Shown: positions 28,288-38,525, counted from the first letter of the stretch. The stretch: DNA of 59,962 bases from Paracoccus rhizosphaerae (GCF_026162645.1 NZ_JAOTBE010000017.1:1-59962), one strand, 5' to 3'. Notes: a model not told the origin generated them from the sequence alone. Numbers and translations are program-made.

Positions 28288-30864
28288 ATGGCAAGCTGGC
28301 AGGCGAAACACCGCGATCCGCTGTTCGACCAGTCCACCCGCGCGGCGCTGGAGCGTCGCGGCAAGGAGCTGGCGGGCGCGGGCCTGATCGTCCTGGGCAT
28401 CGTGATTGCGATGATGCTGGCCAGCTGGACCGCCGACGACCCCAGCTTCCGCTCGGCCACCGACGCCCCAGCGCAGAACATGCTGGGCACCTTCGGGGCC
28501 TATGTCGCATCCGCGCTGATCATGATCGCGGGGCTGGGGTCTTGGATGCTAGTCGCCGCCGCCTGGGTCTGGGGCCTGCGCCTGATGCTGCACAAGGGCG
28601 AAGACCGCGTGATGCGCGGCATCTTCACGCCCTTGGGCGTAGCGCTGGTCTCCGTCTATGCTAGCACGCTGGTGCCGGGGCCGGAATGGCAGCAGACCTA
28701 TGGCCTGGGCGGGCATTTCGGCGACATGGTCATGGGCGCGCTGCTGAACCTGCTGCCGATGAAGGCGCAGTTGGGCATTCGCGTCGCGGCGCTGCTGATG
28801 GCCGTGGCCGTGGTCGCGGCCAGCGCCTTCGTCTTCGGCTTCGACCGGGCCGAGCTGACCGCCCTGTGGCGGCGCTTCACCGAAGGGCTGGCGACGGCGC
28901 GCCACCTGGCGGCAGGGGCGGCGGCGACGGGCGTAGCCGCCTCGCAGCGCCTGCGCCGGTCGCGTGGCACCCCTGATGAACCGCGCGCCGCGCCTGTCGT
29001 GGCCGCGCCCCGCCGCCGGGCTGCCCCGCCCCCCGCCTTCGAGCTGGAGGAGGAGCTGCCCGAGCCCGAACTGATCGAGCGCGACACCGACTGGGACGGC
29101 GACGGCCCCTCGGACGACGAGGTGCGCGGCCGCATCAGCGACGCGATCCGCACCAGCACGGCCAAGACCTCGGTCCTGAAGGCGGTGACCTCGCGGCTGA
29201 CGCGTGACGGGATCCCCGCAGCCCCCGAGCCGGAGGCCGAGGAGGATGACGAGCCAGAGGCAGAGGCGTCGCCGCTGCGCATCGTGGCCCCCGCCCGCAG
29301 GCCCGAACCCGCGCGCACGCCGGTCCCCGCCCCCCTTCCGGAGGAGTCGCAGAACGGCTATGAGCGTCCGCCGCTGGACCTGCTGTCGGCGCCGCAAGAG
29401 GGCGACCAGCAGCCCGTCTCGCAAGAGGTGCTGATGGAGAACGCGCGCTCGCTGGAAGCGGTGCTGGACGATTATGGCGTCAAGGGCCAGATCACCGAGG
29501 TGCGCCCCGGCCCCGTCGTCACGCTCTACGAATTGGAACCGGCGCCAGGGCTGAAGGCCAGCCGGGTGATCGGCCTGGCCGACGACATCGCGCGGTCCAT
29601 GTCGGCCCTGTCGGCGCGCGTCAGCACGGTGCCGGGCCGGTCGGTCATCGGGATCGAATTGCCGAATGCCCGGCGCGAAAAGGTCCTGCTGCGAGAGATC
29701 TTTGCCAGCCGCGCCTTCGGCGACGGTACGCAGCCGCTGCCGCTGGCGCTTGGCAAGGACATCGGCGGCGATCCGGTCGTGGCGAACCTGGCCAAGATGC
29801 CCCACCTGCTGATCGCCGGGACTACGGGCTCGGGCAAGTCGGTAGCAATCAACACGATGATCCTGAGCTTGCTCTATAAGCTGACGCCGGACGAGTGCCG
29901 GCTGATCATGATCGACCCCAAGATGCTGGAACTGTCGGTCTATGACGGGATCCCGCACCTGCTCTCCCCCGTCGTCACCGACCCCAAGAAGGCCGTTGTC
30001 GCGCTGAAATGGGTCGTGGGCGAGATGGAGGACCGCTATCGCAAGATGTCCAAGATGGGCGTCCGCAACATCGAGGGTTATAACGGCCGCGTCCGCGAGG
30101 CCCTGAAGAAGGGCGAGATGTTCAAGCGCACCGTCCAGACCGGCTTCGACGAGGACACGGGCGACGCGATCTGGGAAACCGAGGAGTTCCAGCCCGAGAC
30201 CTTCCCCTATATCGTCGTGATCGTCGACGAGATGGCCGACTTGATGATGGTGGCGGGGAAAGAGATCGAGGCCTGCATCCAGCGGCTGGCGCAGATGGCG
30301 CGGGCATCGGGCATCCACCTGATCATGGCGACGCAGCGTCCCTCGGTCGATGTCATCACCGGCACGATCAAGGCGAACTTCCCGACGCGGATCAGCTTCC
30401 AAGTGACGTCCAAGATCGACAGCCGCACCATCCTGGGCGAGCAGGGGGCCGAGCAGCTTCTGGGCCAGGGCGACATGCTGTATATGGGCAACGGCACGCG
30501 GATCACCCGCGTCCACGGCCCCTTCGTCAGCGACGAGGAGGTCGAGGAGGTGGTGAACCACCTGAAGTCCTTCGGGCCGCCCAGCTACAAGTCGGGCGTG
30601 GTCGAAGGCCCAGAGGACGACAAGGCCGACGACATTGATGCCGTCCTGGGCCTTGGCGGCGGCGACGGTGGCGACGACGCGCTTTACGACCAGGCGGTGA
30701 TGATCGTGGCCAAGGATCGCAAATGCTCGACCAGCTATATCCAGCGCAAGCTGGCCATCGGCTATAACAAGGCCGCGCGTCTGGTCGAGCAGATGGAGGA
30801 TCAGGGCGTGGTCAGCGCGGCCAATCATGTCGGCAAGCGCGAGGTCCTGGTCCCCGAGGTCTGA
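28288..30864 (+). CDS. ftsK: DNA translocase FtsK/SpoIIIE
   Basis: FtsK couples septation to chromosome dimer resolution at the division site. The 858-residue protein has four N-terminal membrane helices (within about 1-190) and an Ala/Pro/Glu-rich linker (about 200-400). The motor domain has Walker A GTTGSGKS at 511-518 and Walker [15 protein letters not shown] near 643-656. The C-terminal gamma winged-helix domain, which reads KOPS sites, is present ([25 protein letters not shown]). It follows the DapC-like gene by 4 bp. Confidence 0.96.
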   Translation: MASWQAKHRDPLFDQSTRAALERRGKELAGAGLIVLGIVIAMMLASWTADDPSFRSATDAPAQNMLGTFGAYVASALIMIAGLGSWMLVAAAWVWGLRLMLHKGEDRVMRGIFTPLGVALVSVYASTLVPGPEWQQTYGLGGHFGDMVMGALLNLLPMKAQLGIRVAALLMAVAVVAASAFVFGFDRAELTALWRRFTEGLATARHLAAGAAATGVAASQRLRRSRGTPDEPRAAPVVAAPRRRAAPPPAFELEEELPEPELIERDTDWDGDGPSDDEVRGRISDAIRTSTAKTSVLKAVTSRLTRDGIPAAPEPEAEEDDEPEAEASPLRIVAPARRPEPARTPVPAPLPEESQNGYERPPLDLLSAPQEGDQQPVSQEVLMENARSLEAVLDDYGVKGQITEVRPGPVVTLYELEPAPGLKASRVIGLADDIARSMSALSARVSTVPGRSVIGIELPNARREKVLLREIFASRAFGDGTQPLPLALGKDIGGDPVVANLAKMPHLLIAGTTGSGKSVAINTMILSLLYKLTPDECRLIMIDPKMLELSVYDGIPHLLSPVVTDPKKAVVALKWVVGEMEDRYRKMSKMGVRNIEGYNGRVREALKKGEMFKRTVQTGFDEDTGDAIWETEEFQPETFPYIVVIVDEMADLMMVAGKEIEACIQRLAQMARASGIHLIMATQRPSVDVITGTIKANFPTRISFQVTSKIDSRTILGEQGAEQLLGQGDMLYMGNGTRITRVHGPFVSDEEVEEVVNHLKSFGPPSYKSGVVEGPEDDKADDIDAVLGLGGGDGGDDALYDQAVMIVAKDRKCSTSYIQRKLAIGYNKAARLVEQMEDQGVVSAANHVGKREVLVPEV

Positions 30865-30902
30865 AGCTGGCGCGTCGCCAAGGGGCACGGTATATCCAGG
30901 AC

Positions 30903-31616
30903 ATGACGATCTGGCACCTTCACCTGCTGAACGCGCGCAATGCGCTGACAGGATCCATGTCCGAGATCCGTGCCGCGGTGCGCGAGGCCGTGGCGCTGGC
31001 CGAGGATCACGCGACGCTGCCGCGCTTCGACCTTGTCGTGCGGGCTGGCGATGCGACGATGTCGGACCGGTGCGTCGGCGGGCAGGTGCCCGCCCCCGGC
31101 CAGATCGAGATCACGCTGATGCCTGACCGGTTCGATGCAGGGCATCTGCGGCGGGCTGTCGTTCGCGAACTGCACCACCTGCTGCGGCGGGACGGGCCCG
31201 GCTTTGGCCTCTCCCTGGGTGACGCGCTGGTGAGCGAAGGTTTGGCCGGGCATTTCGTGCTGCGGGTCCTGGGCGGCGCCGCTGATCCGTGGGACGCCGT
31301 GCGGCCGGGGCCGGGAATGCTGCGGCAGGCGGGCAACCTGTGGGCGCGGCACGAGTTTGATTTTGCAGAGTGGTTCCTGGGGCGCGGCAAGATCCGCAGG
31401 TGGACAGGCTATGGCGTTGGGCACATGCTGGTGGCCGAGCATCTGGCGCAGATGGCTGATGAGAGCGCCGCCAGCCTGACCGGGGTGCCGGCAGACGCAT
31501 TCCGGCCCGCGCTGCGGCGCCTGATCGCCGGCGAGGGCGGTGAGGAGCCGGAGGAAAGCGAGATTGCGTCCCGCGACGCCGGGGGGCCAGCCCCCCGGAC
31601 CCCCCGGGATATTTGA
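30903..31616 (+). CDS. DUF2268-like putative Zn protease homologue with an altered HExxH
   Basis: The 237-residue protein resembles DUF2268 predicted zinc peptidases: VVRELHHLLRRDGPGFGLSLGDALVSEGLAGHFV aligns with the usual HEYHH segment followed by DALISEGLA. The first His of HExxH is Arg here (R88-E89-L90-H91-H92), so the usual zinc site is incomplete. The C-terminus, ending GGPAPRTPRDI, is encoded by the GGATATTTGA gene-end element rather than by family sequence. The ATG at 30903 is 38 bp after ftsK. The activity is unknown. Confidence 0.65.
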   Translation: MTIWHLHLLNARNALTGSMSEIRAAVREAVALAEDHATLPRFDLVVRAGDATMSDRCVGGQVPAPGQIEITLMPDRFDAGHLRRAVVRELHHLLRRDGPGFGLSLGDALVSEGLAGHFVLRVLGGAADPWDAVRPGPGMLRQAGNLWARHEFDFAEWFLGRGKIRRWTGYGVGHMLVAEHLAQMADESAASLTGVPADAFRPALRRLIAGEGGEEPEESEIASRDAGGPAPRTPRDI

Positions 31617-31617
31617 C
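31581..31617 (+). repeat. GGATATTTGA gene-end motif (copy 2) with GC hairpin
   Basis: A perfect stem GGGGGG-CCAG-CCCCCC (31581-31596) is followed by GGACCCCCCGG and GGATATTTGA, whose TGA is the stop of the DUF2268-like gene. The following bases CGACCGAAG resemble GCACAGAAG after copy 1 at 6176-6208. Position at the end of a gene and the strong stem suggest a transcript-end or processing element. The convergent rhomboid gene ends 15 bp away. Confidence 0.55.
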
Positions 31618-31631
31618 GACCGAAGCCTGGC

Positions 31632-32297
31632 TCAGCGGTGCCGGGCGAGGGCGAAGGCCAAGCCGAGGATCAGGCCTGTCACTGCCCCGCCCAGATGCGC
31701 CTGCCAAGCGATCGACGGCATCAGCAGGGTCAGGCCGATGTTGAGCGCAAGAAGCAGGACGACGGCGCGCGCCAGTGGTGCCATCGACCGCTGACGGCGG
31801 CGCAGGGTGACGGCGGCATGTCCCACGAGCGCTGCGGCGACGCCGAAGACGGCACCCGAAGCGCCGATCATCGGTCCGGCCAGGGGCTGCATCAGCGCGA
31901 AGGCCAGCGCGCCGCCGATCTGGCTGGCCAGGTAGATCAGCGCCATTTGCCCCGGCCCGATCATGCGACCAAGTTCCCGGCCGACGGCGGCCAGCGAGAT
32001 CATGTTCATGGCGAGATGGATCGGCCCCGCGTGCAAGAGGCCATAGGTGAGAAACATCAGGAGCCATTGGCCCGAATAGAGGCCCGCGCCTTCCCAGAAG
32101 AGCATCGACCAGAAGGCCCCTGCCATGAAGGTCAGCTGCCGGACACCGGGATAGCCCACGAGGCCTGCGACGAGCAGCGCGGCCTCGACCAGGCAGCAGA
32201 CGACGATGAGGAGGCGCAGCCAACCCGGCATGCGGGGCGGGTCGAGCCTGCGTGACGTGACGCGCGGGATCGCGGTCGGGCGCGGAGCGTCAGTCAT
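31632..32297 (-). CDS. Rhomboid family intramembrane serine protease
   Basis: The 221-residue protein has about six membrane helices with the rhomboid catalytic elements: GASGAVFG with nucleophile S147, [11 protein letters not shown] with H201, and the oxyanion-side HLAMN (H94, N98). These enzymes cleave membrane helices of other proteins. The start at 32297 overlaps the Trm112-like gene by 8 bp; longer in-frame starts would overlap it fully. The substrate is unknown. Confidence 0.92.
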   Translation of the reverse strand: MTDAPRPTAIPRVTSRRLDPPRMPGWLRLLIVVCCLVEAALLVAGLVGYPGVRQLTFMAGAFWSMLFWEGAGLYSGQWLLMFLTYGLLHAGPIHLAMNMISLAAVGRELGRMIGPGQMALIYLASQIGGALAFALMQPLAGPMIGASGAVFGVAAALVGHAAVTLRRRQRSMAPLARAVVLLLALNIGLTLLMPSIAWQAHLGGAVTGLILGLAFALARHR

Positions 32298-32484
32298 CGG
32301 CCTTGATCTGGCGGGCCTCGTCGATGAGCATGATCGGGATGCCCGACCGGATCGGGAAGGCGAGGCCAGCCGGGCGCGACACCAGCTCTTGCCGGACGGC
32401 GTCGTAATGCAGCGCGGCATGGGTGACGGGGCAGACCAGTGCCTCGAGCATGTGGCGGTCGAGGGCGGGGGCGGTATCGGTCAT
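32290..32484 (-). CDS. Trm112 family protein
   Basis: The 64-residue protein reads [20 protein letters not shown], then [27 protein letters not shown], the typical bacterial Trm112/YcaR pattern. Only one of the usual zinc cysteines is left, as in many bacterial members. Its role in bacteria is not clear; eukaryotic Trm112 activates methyltransferases. It overlaps both neighbours, LON-domain upstream and rhomboid downstream, in a compact minus-strand run. Confidence 0.9.
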   Translation of the reverse strand: MTDTAPALDRHMLEALVCPVTHAALHYDAVRQELVSRPAGLAFPIRSGIPIMLIDEARQIKADD

Positions 32485-33107
32485 TGCAGTCGTTCCTCGT
32501 TCTCGCCGCCGTGGAGCGCGAATTCGATCAGGCCGACCAGCAGCTCGCGCCGGTCCGCCAAGGTGGGGGATTCCAGCAGCGCCTGTTTGTCGCCGGGGCT
32601 GAAGGGCAGCATCATCGACAAAGAATTGATCAGCAGTTCATCCTCGGCCTGCGAGGCGGCGTCCCAGTCGGTCGACAGCTCCTGCGTCTCCATGTAGCGG
32701 GCCAGCAGATCGAACAGCGCCTTGCGGTCGAGGTCGGGGTCCTGTTCCGACCCGGCAGTGTCGCGCGGGAAGGACGACCAGTCCACGCGGCCCTGCAGAT
32801 AGGGGGCAAACCCCTCCTGCGGTTCCAGCAGGCGGAACCGCGAGACGGCGCCGAGCGAGATCATCATCCGGCCGTCCTCGGTTTCCGAAAATGCGATGAC
32901 ACGCCCGGCGCAGCCGATGGCGGACAGGCCCTCGCCCTCGGGCTGGATCATGCCGATCAAGCGGTGGTCGGTCTTGAGCGTGTCTTCCAGCATCTGCAGG
33001 TAGCGGGGTTCGAAGATGTGCAGCGGCAGGCGGGCGCGGGGCATCAGCACCGCCCCCGGCAGCGGGAAGAGGGCGATGCGGTCAGGAAGGTCGAAACGGC
33101 GCGGCAT
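32481..33107 (-). CDS. LON peptidase substrate-binding domain protein
   Basis: The 208-residue protein begins [34 protein letters not shown], the classic start of the Lon N-terminal (PUA-like) domain, without ATPase or protease domains. Such stand-alone proteins are common in alphaproteobacteria. They may present substrates to Lon or have an independent role. It starts 3 bp after the thioredoxin-TPR gene, and its stop overlaps the Trm112 start. Confidence 0.92.
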   Translation of the reverse strand: MPRRFDLPDRIALFPLPGAVLMPRARLPLHIFEPRYLQMLEDTLKTDHRLIGMIQPEGEGLSAIGCAGRVIAFSETEDGRMMISLGAVSRFRLLEPQEGFAPYLQGRVDWSSFPRDTAGSEQDPDLDRKALFDLLARYMETQELSTDWDAASQAEDELLINSLSMMLPFSPGDKQALLESPTLADRRELLVGLIEFALHGGENEERLQ

Positions 33108-33110
33108 GGA

Positions 33111-34022
33111 TTAGGCGAAGATCAGCGACGACAGGCGGCGGCGGCCCTTCTGGGCGACGGGGTCGTTCGGCTTGAGGCTGTCGAAGATGGTGATCAGCTG
33201 GGCCTTCGCGGCGCCGTCGTTCCATTCGCGGTCGCGGCGGAAGCTGTCCAGAAGGACGTCGATGGCCTCCTCGACCCGGCCGGCGGCATGAAGCGCCTGG
33301 GCGTATTCCAGCCGCGCCTGCTGGTCTGCAGGGTCCGCATCGACGCGCGCCTGCAGGTCGTCCAGCGGCCCGGCGCTGCTGGCCTGCTGGGCCAGTTGCA
33401 GTTGAGCGCGCGCGGCCTCGACCGGGGCGGCGCCGGCGATGGGGTCGGGAACTTGCGTCAGCGTCGATGCCGCCGCGGCGTGGTCGCCAGCCGCCAGGTG
33501 GGCGCGGATCAGCCCGCCCCAGGCCTCTGCGCTGTCGGGCATCTCGCCGATGATGGCGGTGAAGGTTTCGATCGCGTCGGCGGCCTCGCCATCCTCGATC
33601 ATCTGCTCGGCCGCGGCCAGCGCGTCGGCCAAGCCGCCGTCGTCGCCCGACATGGCGGCCAGCTTGTCCACGAACTGCTTGATCTGGCTTGCCGGCAGCG
33701 CGCCCTGAAAGGCATCGACCGGCTGGCCCTTGAAGAAGGCATAGACCGTCGGGATCGACTGCACACGCAGCTGCGACGCGATCATCTGGTTCTGGTCGAC
33801 ATCCACCTTGGCCATGCGCACGCGGCCCTTGTGGCGGGCGACCTCGGCTTCCAGCGCGGGCCCGAGCGTCTTGCAGGGGCCGCACCAGGGGGCCCAGAAA
33901 TCGACGATGACGGGCACCTCCATCGAGGCCTCGACGACCTCGGCCATGAAGTTGGCCTCGGTCACGTCCTTGATGAAGTCGTCGGTCTTGGGCGCGGCGG
34001 CGCCATCGAAAAGCATGGTCAT
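33111..34022 (-). CDS. Thioredoxin-fold co-chaperone with TPR region (YbbN/CnoX type)
   Basis: The 303-residue protein has an N-terminal thioredoxin domain with active site WAPWCGPCK (C47, C50) and a C-terminal helical TPR region (about 135-300, for example ADALAAAEQMIEDGEAADAIETF). This is the CnoX/YbbN layout, which holds oxidatively damaged proteins for GroEL/DnaK. The CGPC motif is complete, so unlike E. coli CnoX (SxxC) it may also be redox active. The start at 34022 has GGGGAC upstream. Confidence 0.92.
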   Translation of the reverse strand: MTMLFDGAAAPKTDDFIKDVTEANFMAEVVEASMEVPVIVDFWAPWCGPCKTLGPALEAEVARHKGRVRMAKVDVDQNQMIASQLRVQSIPTVYAFFKGQPVDAFQGALPASQIKQFVDKLAAMSGDDGGLADALAAAEQMIEDGEAADAIETFTAIIGEMPDSAEAWGGLIRAHLAAGDHAAAASTLTQVPDPIAGAAPVEAARAQLQLAQQASSAGPLDDLQARVDADPADQQARLEYAQALHAAGRVEEAIDVLLDSFRRDREWNDGAAKAQLITIFDSLKPNDPVAQKGRRRLSSLIFA

Positions 34023-34107
34023 GTCGTCCCCGGATCTTCGGTTCGTGGCGTTTGGCCCCAATATGGGGGGTCGGGCGGCCGGGCGAAAGAGCCGATTGCG
34101 CGCCCGG

Positions 34108-34893
34108 TCACAGGTCGAAGCTGGCCATCACCGGAACGTGGTCGCTTGGGCTTTCCCATCCGCGGCAGGGGCGCAGGATGCGGCTGCCGTGGGCGGCATT
34201 CGCGATGTCGGGGCTGGCCCAGATGTGGTCCAGGCGCCGCCCCTTGTCGGCCGCGTCCCAGTCGCGGGCGCGATAGCTCCACCAGCTGTAGAGAAGCCCC
34301 GAGGGGATGTCCTGGCGCGTCACGTCCACCCAGTTGCCCGCATCCTGGGCAGCCAGAAGGTGCTCGACCTCGATCGGCGTGTGGCTGACGATCTTCAGCA
34401 GCTGCTTGTGCGACCAGACGTCGTCCTCGCGCGGGGCGATGTTCAGATCGCCCACCAGGATCGACCTCTTCGGCTTGTCGGCGTGGAAGACGTCGCGCAT
34501 CTCGGCCACGAAATCCAGCTTCTGGCCGAACTTCTCGTTCACGCTGCGGTCGGGAACATCGCCGCCGGCGGGCACATACATGTTGTGGATCACGACACCG
34601 TTTTCCAGCCGCGCCGACACGTGCCGGGCATGGCCGAGGCGTGCATAGTCGCGGTCGCCCGCATCCTCCAGCGGCAGGCGCGACAGGATCGCCACGCCGT
34701 TATAGCCCTTCTGCCCGCGCGCGACGATGTGGTGGTATCCCAGGTCGCGGAACTTCGTCAGCGGGATCTTGTCCACCGGCGACTTGCACTCCTGCAGGCA
34801 CAGCACGTCGGGGGCCTCTTCCTCCAGCAGGCGGGCGACCAGCCCCTCGCGCAGGCGGACGGAATTGATGTTCCAGGTGGCAATGGTGAACAT
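34108..34893 (-). CDS. xthA: Exodeoxyribonuclease III
   Basis: The 261-residue protein has all exonuclease III motifs: IATWNINSVR (N8, N10), LQECKSP with metal ligand E35, VGDLNIAPREDDVW, and the final SPSDHVPVMA with the catalytic His. It cuts at abasic sites and removes 3' blocks during repair of oxidised DNA. Length is normal. It is divergent from the MFS gene, with 112 bp between the starts. Confidence 0.96.
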   Translation of the reverse strand: MFTIATWNINSVRLREGLVARLLEEEAPDVLCLQECKSPVDKIPLTKFRDLGYHHIVARGQKGYNGVAILSRLPLEDAGDRDYARLGHARHVSARLENGVVIHNMYVPAGGDVPDRSVNEKFGQKLDFVAEMRDVFHADKPKRSILVGDLNIAPREDDVWSHKQLLKIVSHTPIEVEHLLAAQDAGNWVDVTRQDIPSGLLYSWWSYRARDWDAADKGRRLDHIWASPDIANAAHGSRILRPCRGWESPSDHVPVMASFDL

Positions 34894-35005
34894 GGGGCTC
34901 TCCTTTGGGCGCGGACCCTAGCGGCGGGGGCCGGGCCTGTCGAGCGGCGGGCTTGCCATACGGGGCAGGGGCGCTATGCAAGGGAAAAATCCGTGGGGGG
35001 TACAG

Positions 35006-36322
35006 ATGAGGATGACCATCGACGAGGCGCTGACGCGCGGCGGGACGGGCCGCTTCCAGTGGCGGCTGCTGGGGATCTTCGGCCTCGTCTGGGCCGCCGA
35101 TGCGATGCAGGTGATCGCCGTGGGTTTCGCCGCGCCGTCCGTCGCCGCCACCTTCGGGCTGGAGCGGGTGACCGCGCTGCAGATCGGAACGGCGTTCTTC
35201 CTTGGCATGTTCGTGGGCGCGTTCCTCTTCGGCCGGCTGGCCGACCGGATTGGGCGCAAGTGGGTGCTGGTCGGCACCGTCGCAATGGACGCGGTCTTTG
35301 GACTGGCCTCGGTCGTGGCGGGCGACTTCACCTGGCTTCTGGTACTGCGCTTCCTGACAGGTGTCGCGGTGGGCGGCACGCTGCCTGTCGATTACGCGAT
35401 GATGGCCGAATTCCTGCCGCCGAAGAACCGTGGCCGCTGGCTGGTCTGGCTGGAGGGGTTCTGGGCCGTGGGCACCATCGTCGTGGCGCTGACCGCCTGG
35501 GCCGCGGCATCCCTGGGCGCCGAGGCACCCTGGCGCTGGATCTTCCTGGTGGCGGCGCTGCCGGCGCTGATCGGGTTCGGGCTGCGGCTGTGGATCCCGG
35601 AATCCCCCATGTACCTGGTCCGCAAGGGCCGGCAGGCCGAGGCGCGCGACGTGATCGACCGCATCCTGCGCATCAACGGGGCCGAGCAGCTGCCGCCGCA
35701 GGCGCATCTGAAGCCCGCGCCCGTCCCGACCGGCGCCGCGCGCACGATCCTGGCGCCGACGCTGCGGCGGGCGACGCTCGGCGTCCTGGCGGTCTGGTTC
35801 CTGGTGTCGCTGTCCTATTACGGCGTCTTCGTCTGGGTGCCGGGGCAGCTGGCGACGGAAGGATTCGGCTTCGTGCGCGGATACGGCTTCCTGGTCATCC
35901 TGGCGCTGGCGCAGTTGCCGGGATATGCGCTGGCCGCCTGGGGGGTCGAGGCGATCGGCCGGCGCGCGACGCTGGCGGGGTTCCTGGTCCTTTCGGCCCT
36001 GGGCTGCGGGCTGTTTGCATGGGCCAGCGGCGCAGTTGCCGTCGCGACCGCCCTGATCGTCATGAGCTTTGCACTGCTGGGCACTTGGGGCGCGCTTTAC
36101 GCCTTCACGCCCGAGATCTATCCGACCCACCTGCGCGGCACCGGCATGGGCACGGCCAGCGCCGTGGCGCGGCTTGGCGGCATCTTGGCGCCCAGCCTGC
36201 TGGCGGTGGTCTTCGTCCAGGGCTTCGGGCTGGCCATCGGCAGCTTTGCCATCCTGCTGCTGCTGGCTGCCGCCGCGCTGCTGCTGGTCGGGACGGAAAC
36301 CCGCGACCGCGCCATCGGCTGA
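35006..36322 (+). CDS. MFS transporter (sugar/aromatic acid porter type)
   Basis: The 438-residue protein has about twelve membrane helices and MFS signatures: GRLADRIGRKWVLVG (loop 2-3), RFLTGVAVGGTLPVDYAMMAEFLPPKNRGR (loop 4-5) and the later TPEIYPTHLRGTGMG. It resembles the SV2/NiaP-like and metabolite:proton symporter groups. The substrate is unknown. GGGGGG lies upstream of the ATG at 35006; a second ATG at 35012 is possible. It is co-directional with the GS-HQR gene 65 bp later. Confidence 0.88.
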   Translation: MRMTIDEALTRGGTGRFQWRLLGIFGLVWAADAMQVIAVGFAAPSVAATFGLERVTALQIGTAFFLGMFVGAFLFGRLADRIGRKWVLVGTVAMDAVFGLASVVAGDFTWLLVLRFLTGVAVGGTLPVDYAMMAEFLPPKNRGRWLVWLEGFWAVGTIVVALTAWAAASLGAEAPWRWIFLVAALPALIGFGLRLWIPESPMYLVRKGRQAEARDVIDRILRINGAEQLPPQAHLKPAPVPTGAARTILAPTLRRATLGVLAVWFLVSLSYYGVFVWVPGQLATEGFGFVRGYGFLVILALAQLPGYALAAWGVEAIGRRATLAGFLVLSALGCGLFAWASGAVAVATALIVMSFALLGTWGALYAFTPEIYPTHLRGTGMGTASAVARLGGILAPSLLAVVFVQGFGLAIGSFAILLLLAAAALLLVGTETRDRAIG

Positions 36323-36387
36323 AGGGGGGGGCGGAACAAGCCGCCGTTCCGCCCGTTTTCCCGGCAGCATCATCGAAAGGACAGGGC

Positions 36388-37362
36388 ATGGGCCAGTTGG
36401 TCGACGGCGTCTGGAAGGACGAATGGTATGACACCGACAGCACCGGTGGCGAATTCAAGCGCGACACCTCGAAGTTCCGCAACTGGGCGACCGCCGACGG
36501 CAGCCCCGGCCCCACGGGCGAGGGTGGCTTCAAGGCGGAAAGCGGGCGCTATCACCTCTATATCAGCCATGCCTGCCCCTGGGCGCATCGCACGATGATC
36601 TTCCGCACCCTGAAGGACCTTCGCGGCCATATCGAGGTGTCGGTCGTCCATCCGGAGATGCTGAAGGACGGGTGGGAATTCCGGACCGACTTTCCCGGTG
36701 CGACCGGCGACCGTCAGTTCGGGCTGGACTACCTCCGGCAGGTCTATCTAAAGGCCAAGCCTGATGCCTCGGGCCGCGTGACGGTGCCGGTGCTGTGGGA
36801 CCGCGAAAGCGGGCAGATCGTGTCCAATGAAAGCGCCGACATCATCCGGATGTTCAACAGCGCCTTCGACGGGGTCACCGGCAACACCGACGACTATTGG
36901 CCGGTCGACCTGCGCGACCGGATCGAGGAGGTGAACGCCCGCGTCTATGACACCGTCAACAACGGCGTCTACAAGGCCGGTTTCGCCACCTCTCAAGAGG
37001 CCTATGACAAGGCGGTCGTGCCGCTCTTCGACAGCCTCGACTGGATCGAGGGGCTGCTGGCGCAGGACCGCTATCTGACCGGCGACCGCCTGACCGAGGC
37101 CGACTGGCGGCTGTTCACCACCATCGTGCGCTTTGACCCGGTCTATCACACCCACTTCAAGTGCAACCGCCGGCGCATCGTCGACTATCCGAACCTGTGG
37201 GGCTGGGCGCGGGAACTCTATCAACGGCCCGGCGTGGCCGAGACCGTGCATCCGGATCACTTCATGCGGCACTATTACTTCAGCCACGACATGATCAACC
37301 CGCATCGCATCATCCCGATCGGCCCAGACGAAGATTGGTCCGCCCCCCACGGCCGCGGCTAG
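36388..37362 (+). CDS. Glutathionyl-hydroquinone reductase (Xi-class GST, YqjG/ECM4 type)
   Basis: The 324-residue protein has the Xi-class active-site motif HACPWAHRT with C63 and the C-terminal YHTHFKCNRRRIVDYPNLWGWARELYQ block. It removes glutathione from glutathionyl-hydroquinones in the cytoplasm. The start is at 36388, with AAAGGACAGGG upstream; the frame remains open for 2.6 kb further but that part is opposite xthA and other genes. Length is normal. Confidence 0.93.
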   Translation: MGQLVDGVWKDEWYDTDSTGGEFKRDTSKFRNWATADGSPGPTGEGGFKAESGRYHLYISHACPWAHRTMIFRTLKDLRGHIEVSVVHPEMLKDGWEFRTDFPGATGDRQFGLDYLRQVYLKAKPDASGRVTVPVLWDRESGQIVSNESADIIRMFNSAFDGVTGNTDDYWPVDLRDRIEEVNARVYDTVNNGVYKAGFATSQEAYDKAVVPLFDSLDWIEGLLAQDRYLTGDRLTEADWRLFTTIVRFDPVYHTHFKCNRRRIVDYPNLWGWARELYQRPGVAETVHPDHFMRHYYFSHDMINPHRIIPIGPDEDWSAPHGRG

Positions 37363-37718
37363 GATCAGGGGCCGCCTTTCCGGCCCGCAGGACGGGCCAA
37401 AGAAGGCCCTTCTGCGACTGGCCCGCCGGGTTGCTGGGAAACTCTCGGCAGGTCCGGGTCCGGCGATCCATCCGCACGTCCTGCTGTCTTGGCAGGCGGA
37501 CGGTAGGCCGATCGTCCTCTGCCGACCGCCACGACGCGTGCTCCGCTTGACGCCGGCTCCTGCGAAACATCGCGTAAAAAAACCCCGGCGCGGGAACGCC
37601 GGGGTTTCAGAGAGGGAGGGGGAGTGTGGCCGCATCCACCGACCACTGGGCTTCGGATGTCCAACGTGCGTGGCGGGCGGCGGTTCCCGCCCAAGCCGTT
37701 GCGGCAGGAAAACGCCGA
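37363..37718. other. 356-bp intergenic region with a minus-strand terminator
   Basis: The region lies between the 3' ends of the GS-HQR gene and the OmpR-type regulator. Open frames crossing it on either strand run through the terminator at 37576-37606 and show no family pattern or ribosome site. Several GC-rich arms just after 37370 (GGCCG, CCGGCC, GGGCC) may fold and end the plus-strand transcript. I see no other gene. Confidence 0.5.
37576..37606 (-). terminator. Intrinsic terminator for the OmpR-type regulator
   Basis: AACCCCGGCG (37581-37590), a 6-nt loop and CGCCGGGGTT (37597-37606) form a perfect 10-bp stem. On the minus strand it is followed by seven T (37582-37576). This is a textbook rho-independent terminator, about 110 bp past the regulator stop. 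Confidence 0.9.
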
Positions 37719-38405
37719 TCAGGCGACCAGGCGATAACCGCCCGATTCCGTCACCAGCAGCCGCGCGTTCGAGGGGTCGGGCTCAATCTTCTGGCGCAGG
37801 CGGTAGATGTGGGTCTCCAGCGTGTGGGTCGTGACGCCGGCATTATAGCCCCAGACCTCGTGCAGCAGCACGTCGCGCGGCACGACGCCGTCCTGCGCCC
37901 GATAGAGGAACTTGAGGATGTTGGTTTCCTTCTCGGTCAGGCGGACCTTGCGGTCCTTGGCGTCGATCAGCATCTTCATCGCCGGCTTGAACGTATAGGG
38001 CCCAAGCTGGAAAATCGCGTCCTCGGACTGCTCGTGGGTGCGCAATTGCGCGCGCAGGCGGGCCAGCAGGACCGGGAACTTGAAGGGCTTGGTCACATAG
38101 TCGTTCGCGCCAGCGTCCAGCCCCAGGATCGTGTCGGCATCGGTGTCATGTCCCGTCAGCATCACGATGGGGCATTTCACGTTCAGCTTGCGCAGCTTCT
38201 TGCACAGCTCTCGCCCGTCGGTGTCGGGCAGGCCGACGTCCAGCACGACGAGGTCGAAGATGGCGTTCTTGGTGGCCTCGACCGCCTCGGCGCCGCTGCC
38301 GGCCTCGGTCACGTCGAAGTCGTCGGTGGCGACCAGCTGTTCGGCCAGGGCTTCGCGCAGGTCTTCCTCGTCATCGACAAGCAGGATCTTTTTCAGTCCG
38401 GGCAT
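37719..38405 (-). CDS. OmpR/PhoB-type response regulator
   Basis: The 228-residue protein has a receiver domain with D11, D12, phosphoacceptor D56 ([10 protein letters not shown]) and conserved lysine in VTKPFKFP. A winged-helix effector domain contains [56 protein letters not shown]. The sequence recalls PetR-like regulators of Rhodobacter, but I cannot confirm that. No histidine kinase is adjacent, so it is an orphan here. GGAGG precedes the ATG at 38405. It has its own terminator. Confidence 0.92.
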   Translation of the reverse strand: MPGLKKILLVDDEEDLREALAEQLVATDDFDVTEAGSGAEAVEATKNAIFDLVVLDVGLPDTDGRELCKKLRKLNVKCPIVMLTGHDTDADTILGLDAGANDYVTKPFKFPVLLARLRAQLRTHEQSEDAIFQLGPYTFKPAMKMLIDAKDRKVRLTEKETNILKFLYRAQDGVVPRDVLLHEVWGYNAGVTTHTLETHIYRLRQKIEPDPSNARLLVTESGGYRLVA

Positions 38406-38508
38406 GTTGCCTCCTTCGGTTCGCTTGGGGCAATCAGTGGGGACGCCCGTGCGGGCCGTCCAGCAACATGTCGGAATTCTCACATGGAGTTGTCGGTATC
38501 GCGCGCTA

Positions 38509-38525
38509 TGTTTCAGAATGTTTCA
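38509..38525. promoter_or_regulatory. TGTTTCA direct repeat in the regulator-ribA divergent region
   Basis: TGTTTCA occurs twice (38509-38515 and 38519-38525), exactly 10 bp apart, in the 134-bp space between the OmpR-type regulator and ribA and close to the ribA start. OmpR-type regulators usually bind direct repeats spaced one helical turn, so it may be a binding site for the adjacent regulator. This is inference. Confidence 0.35.

Noticed and set aside
28549..30888. 779-codon open frame opposite ftsK
   Set aside because: No recognisable domain; composition is that of an antisense shadow of ftsK.
33808..36387. Very long upstream extension of the GS-HQR frame
   Set aside because: Crosses xthA, the MFS gene and intergenic DNA. 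GS-HQR homology starts at 36388, where a ribosome site lies.
37365..37694. 109-codon minus-strand frame after the OmpR-type regulator
   Set aside because: It runs straight through the intrinsic terminator at 37576-37606 and has no recognisable pattern.
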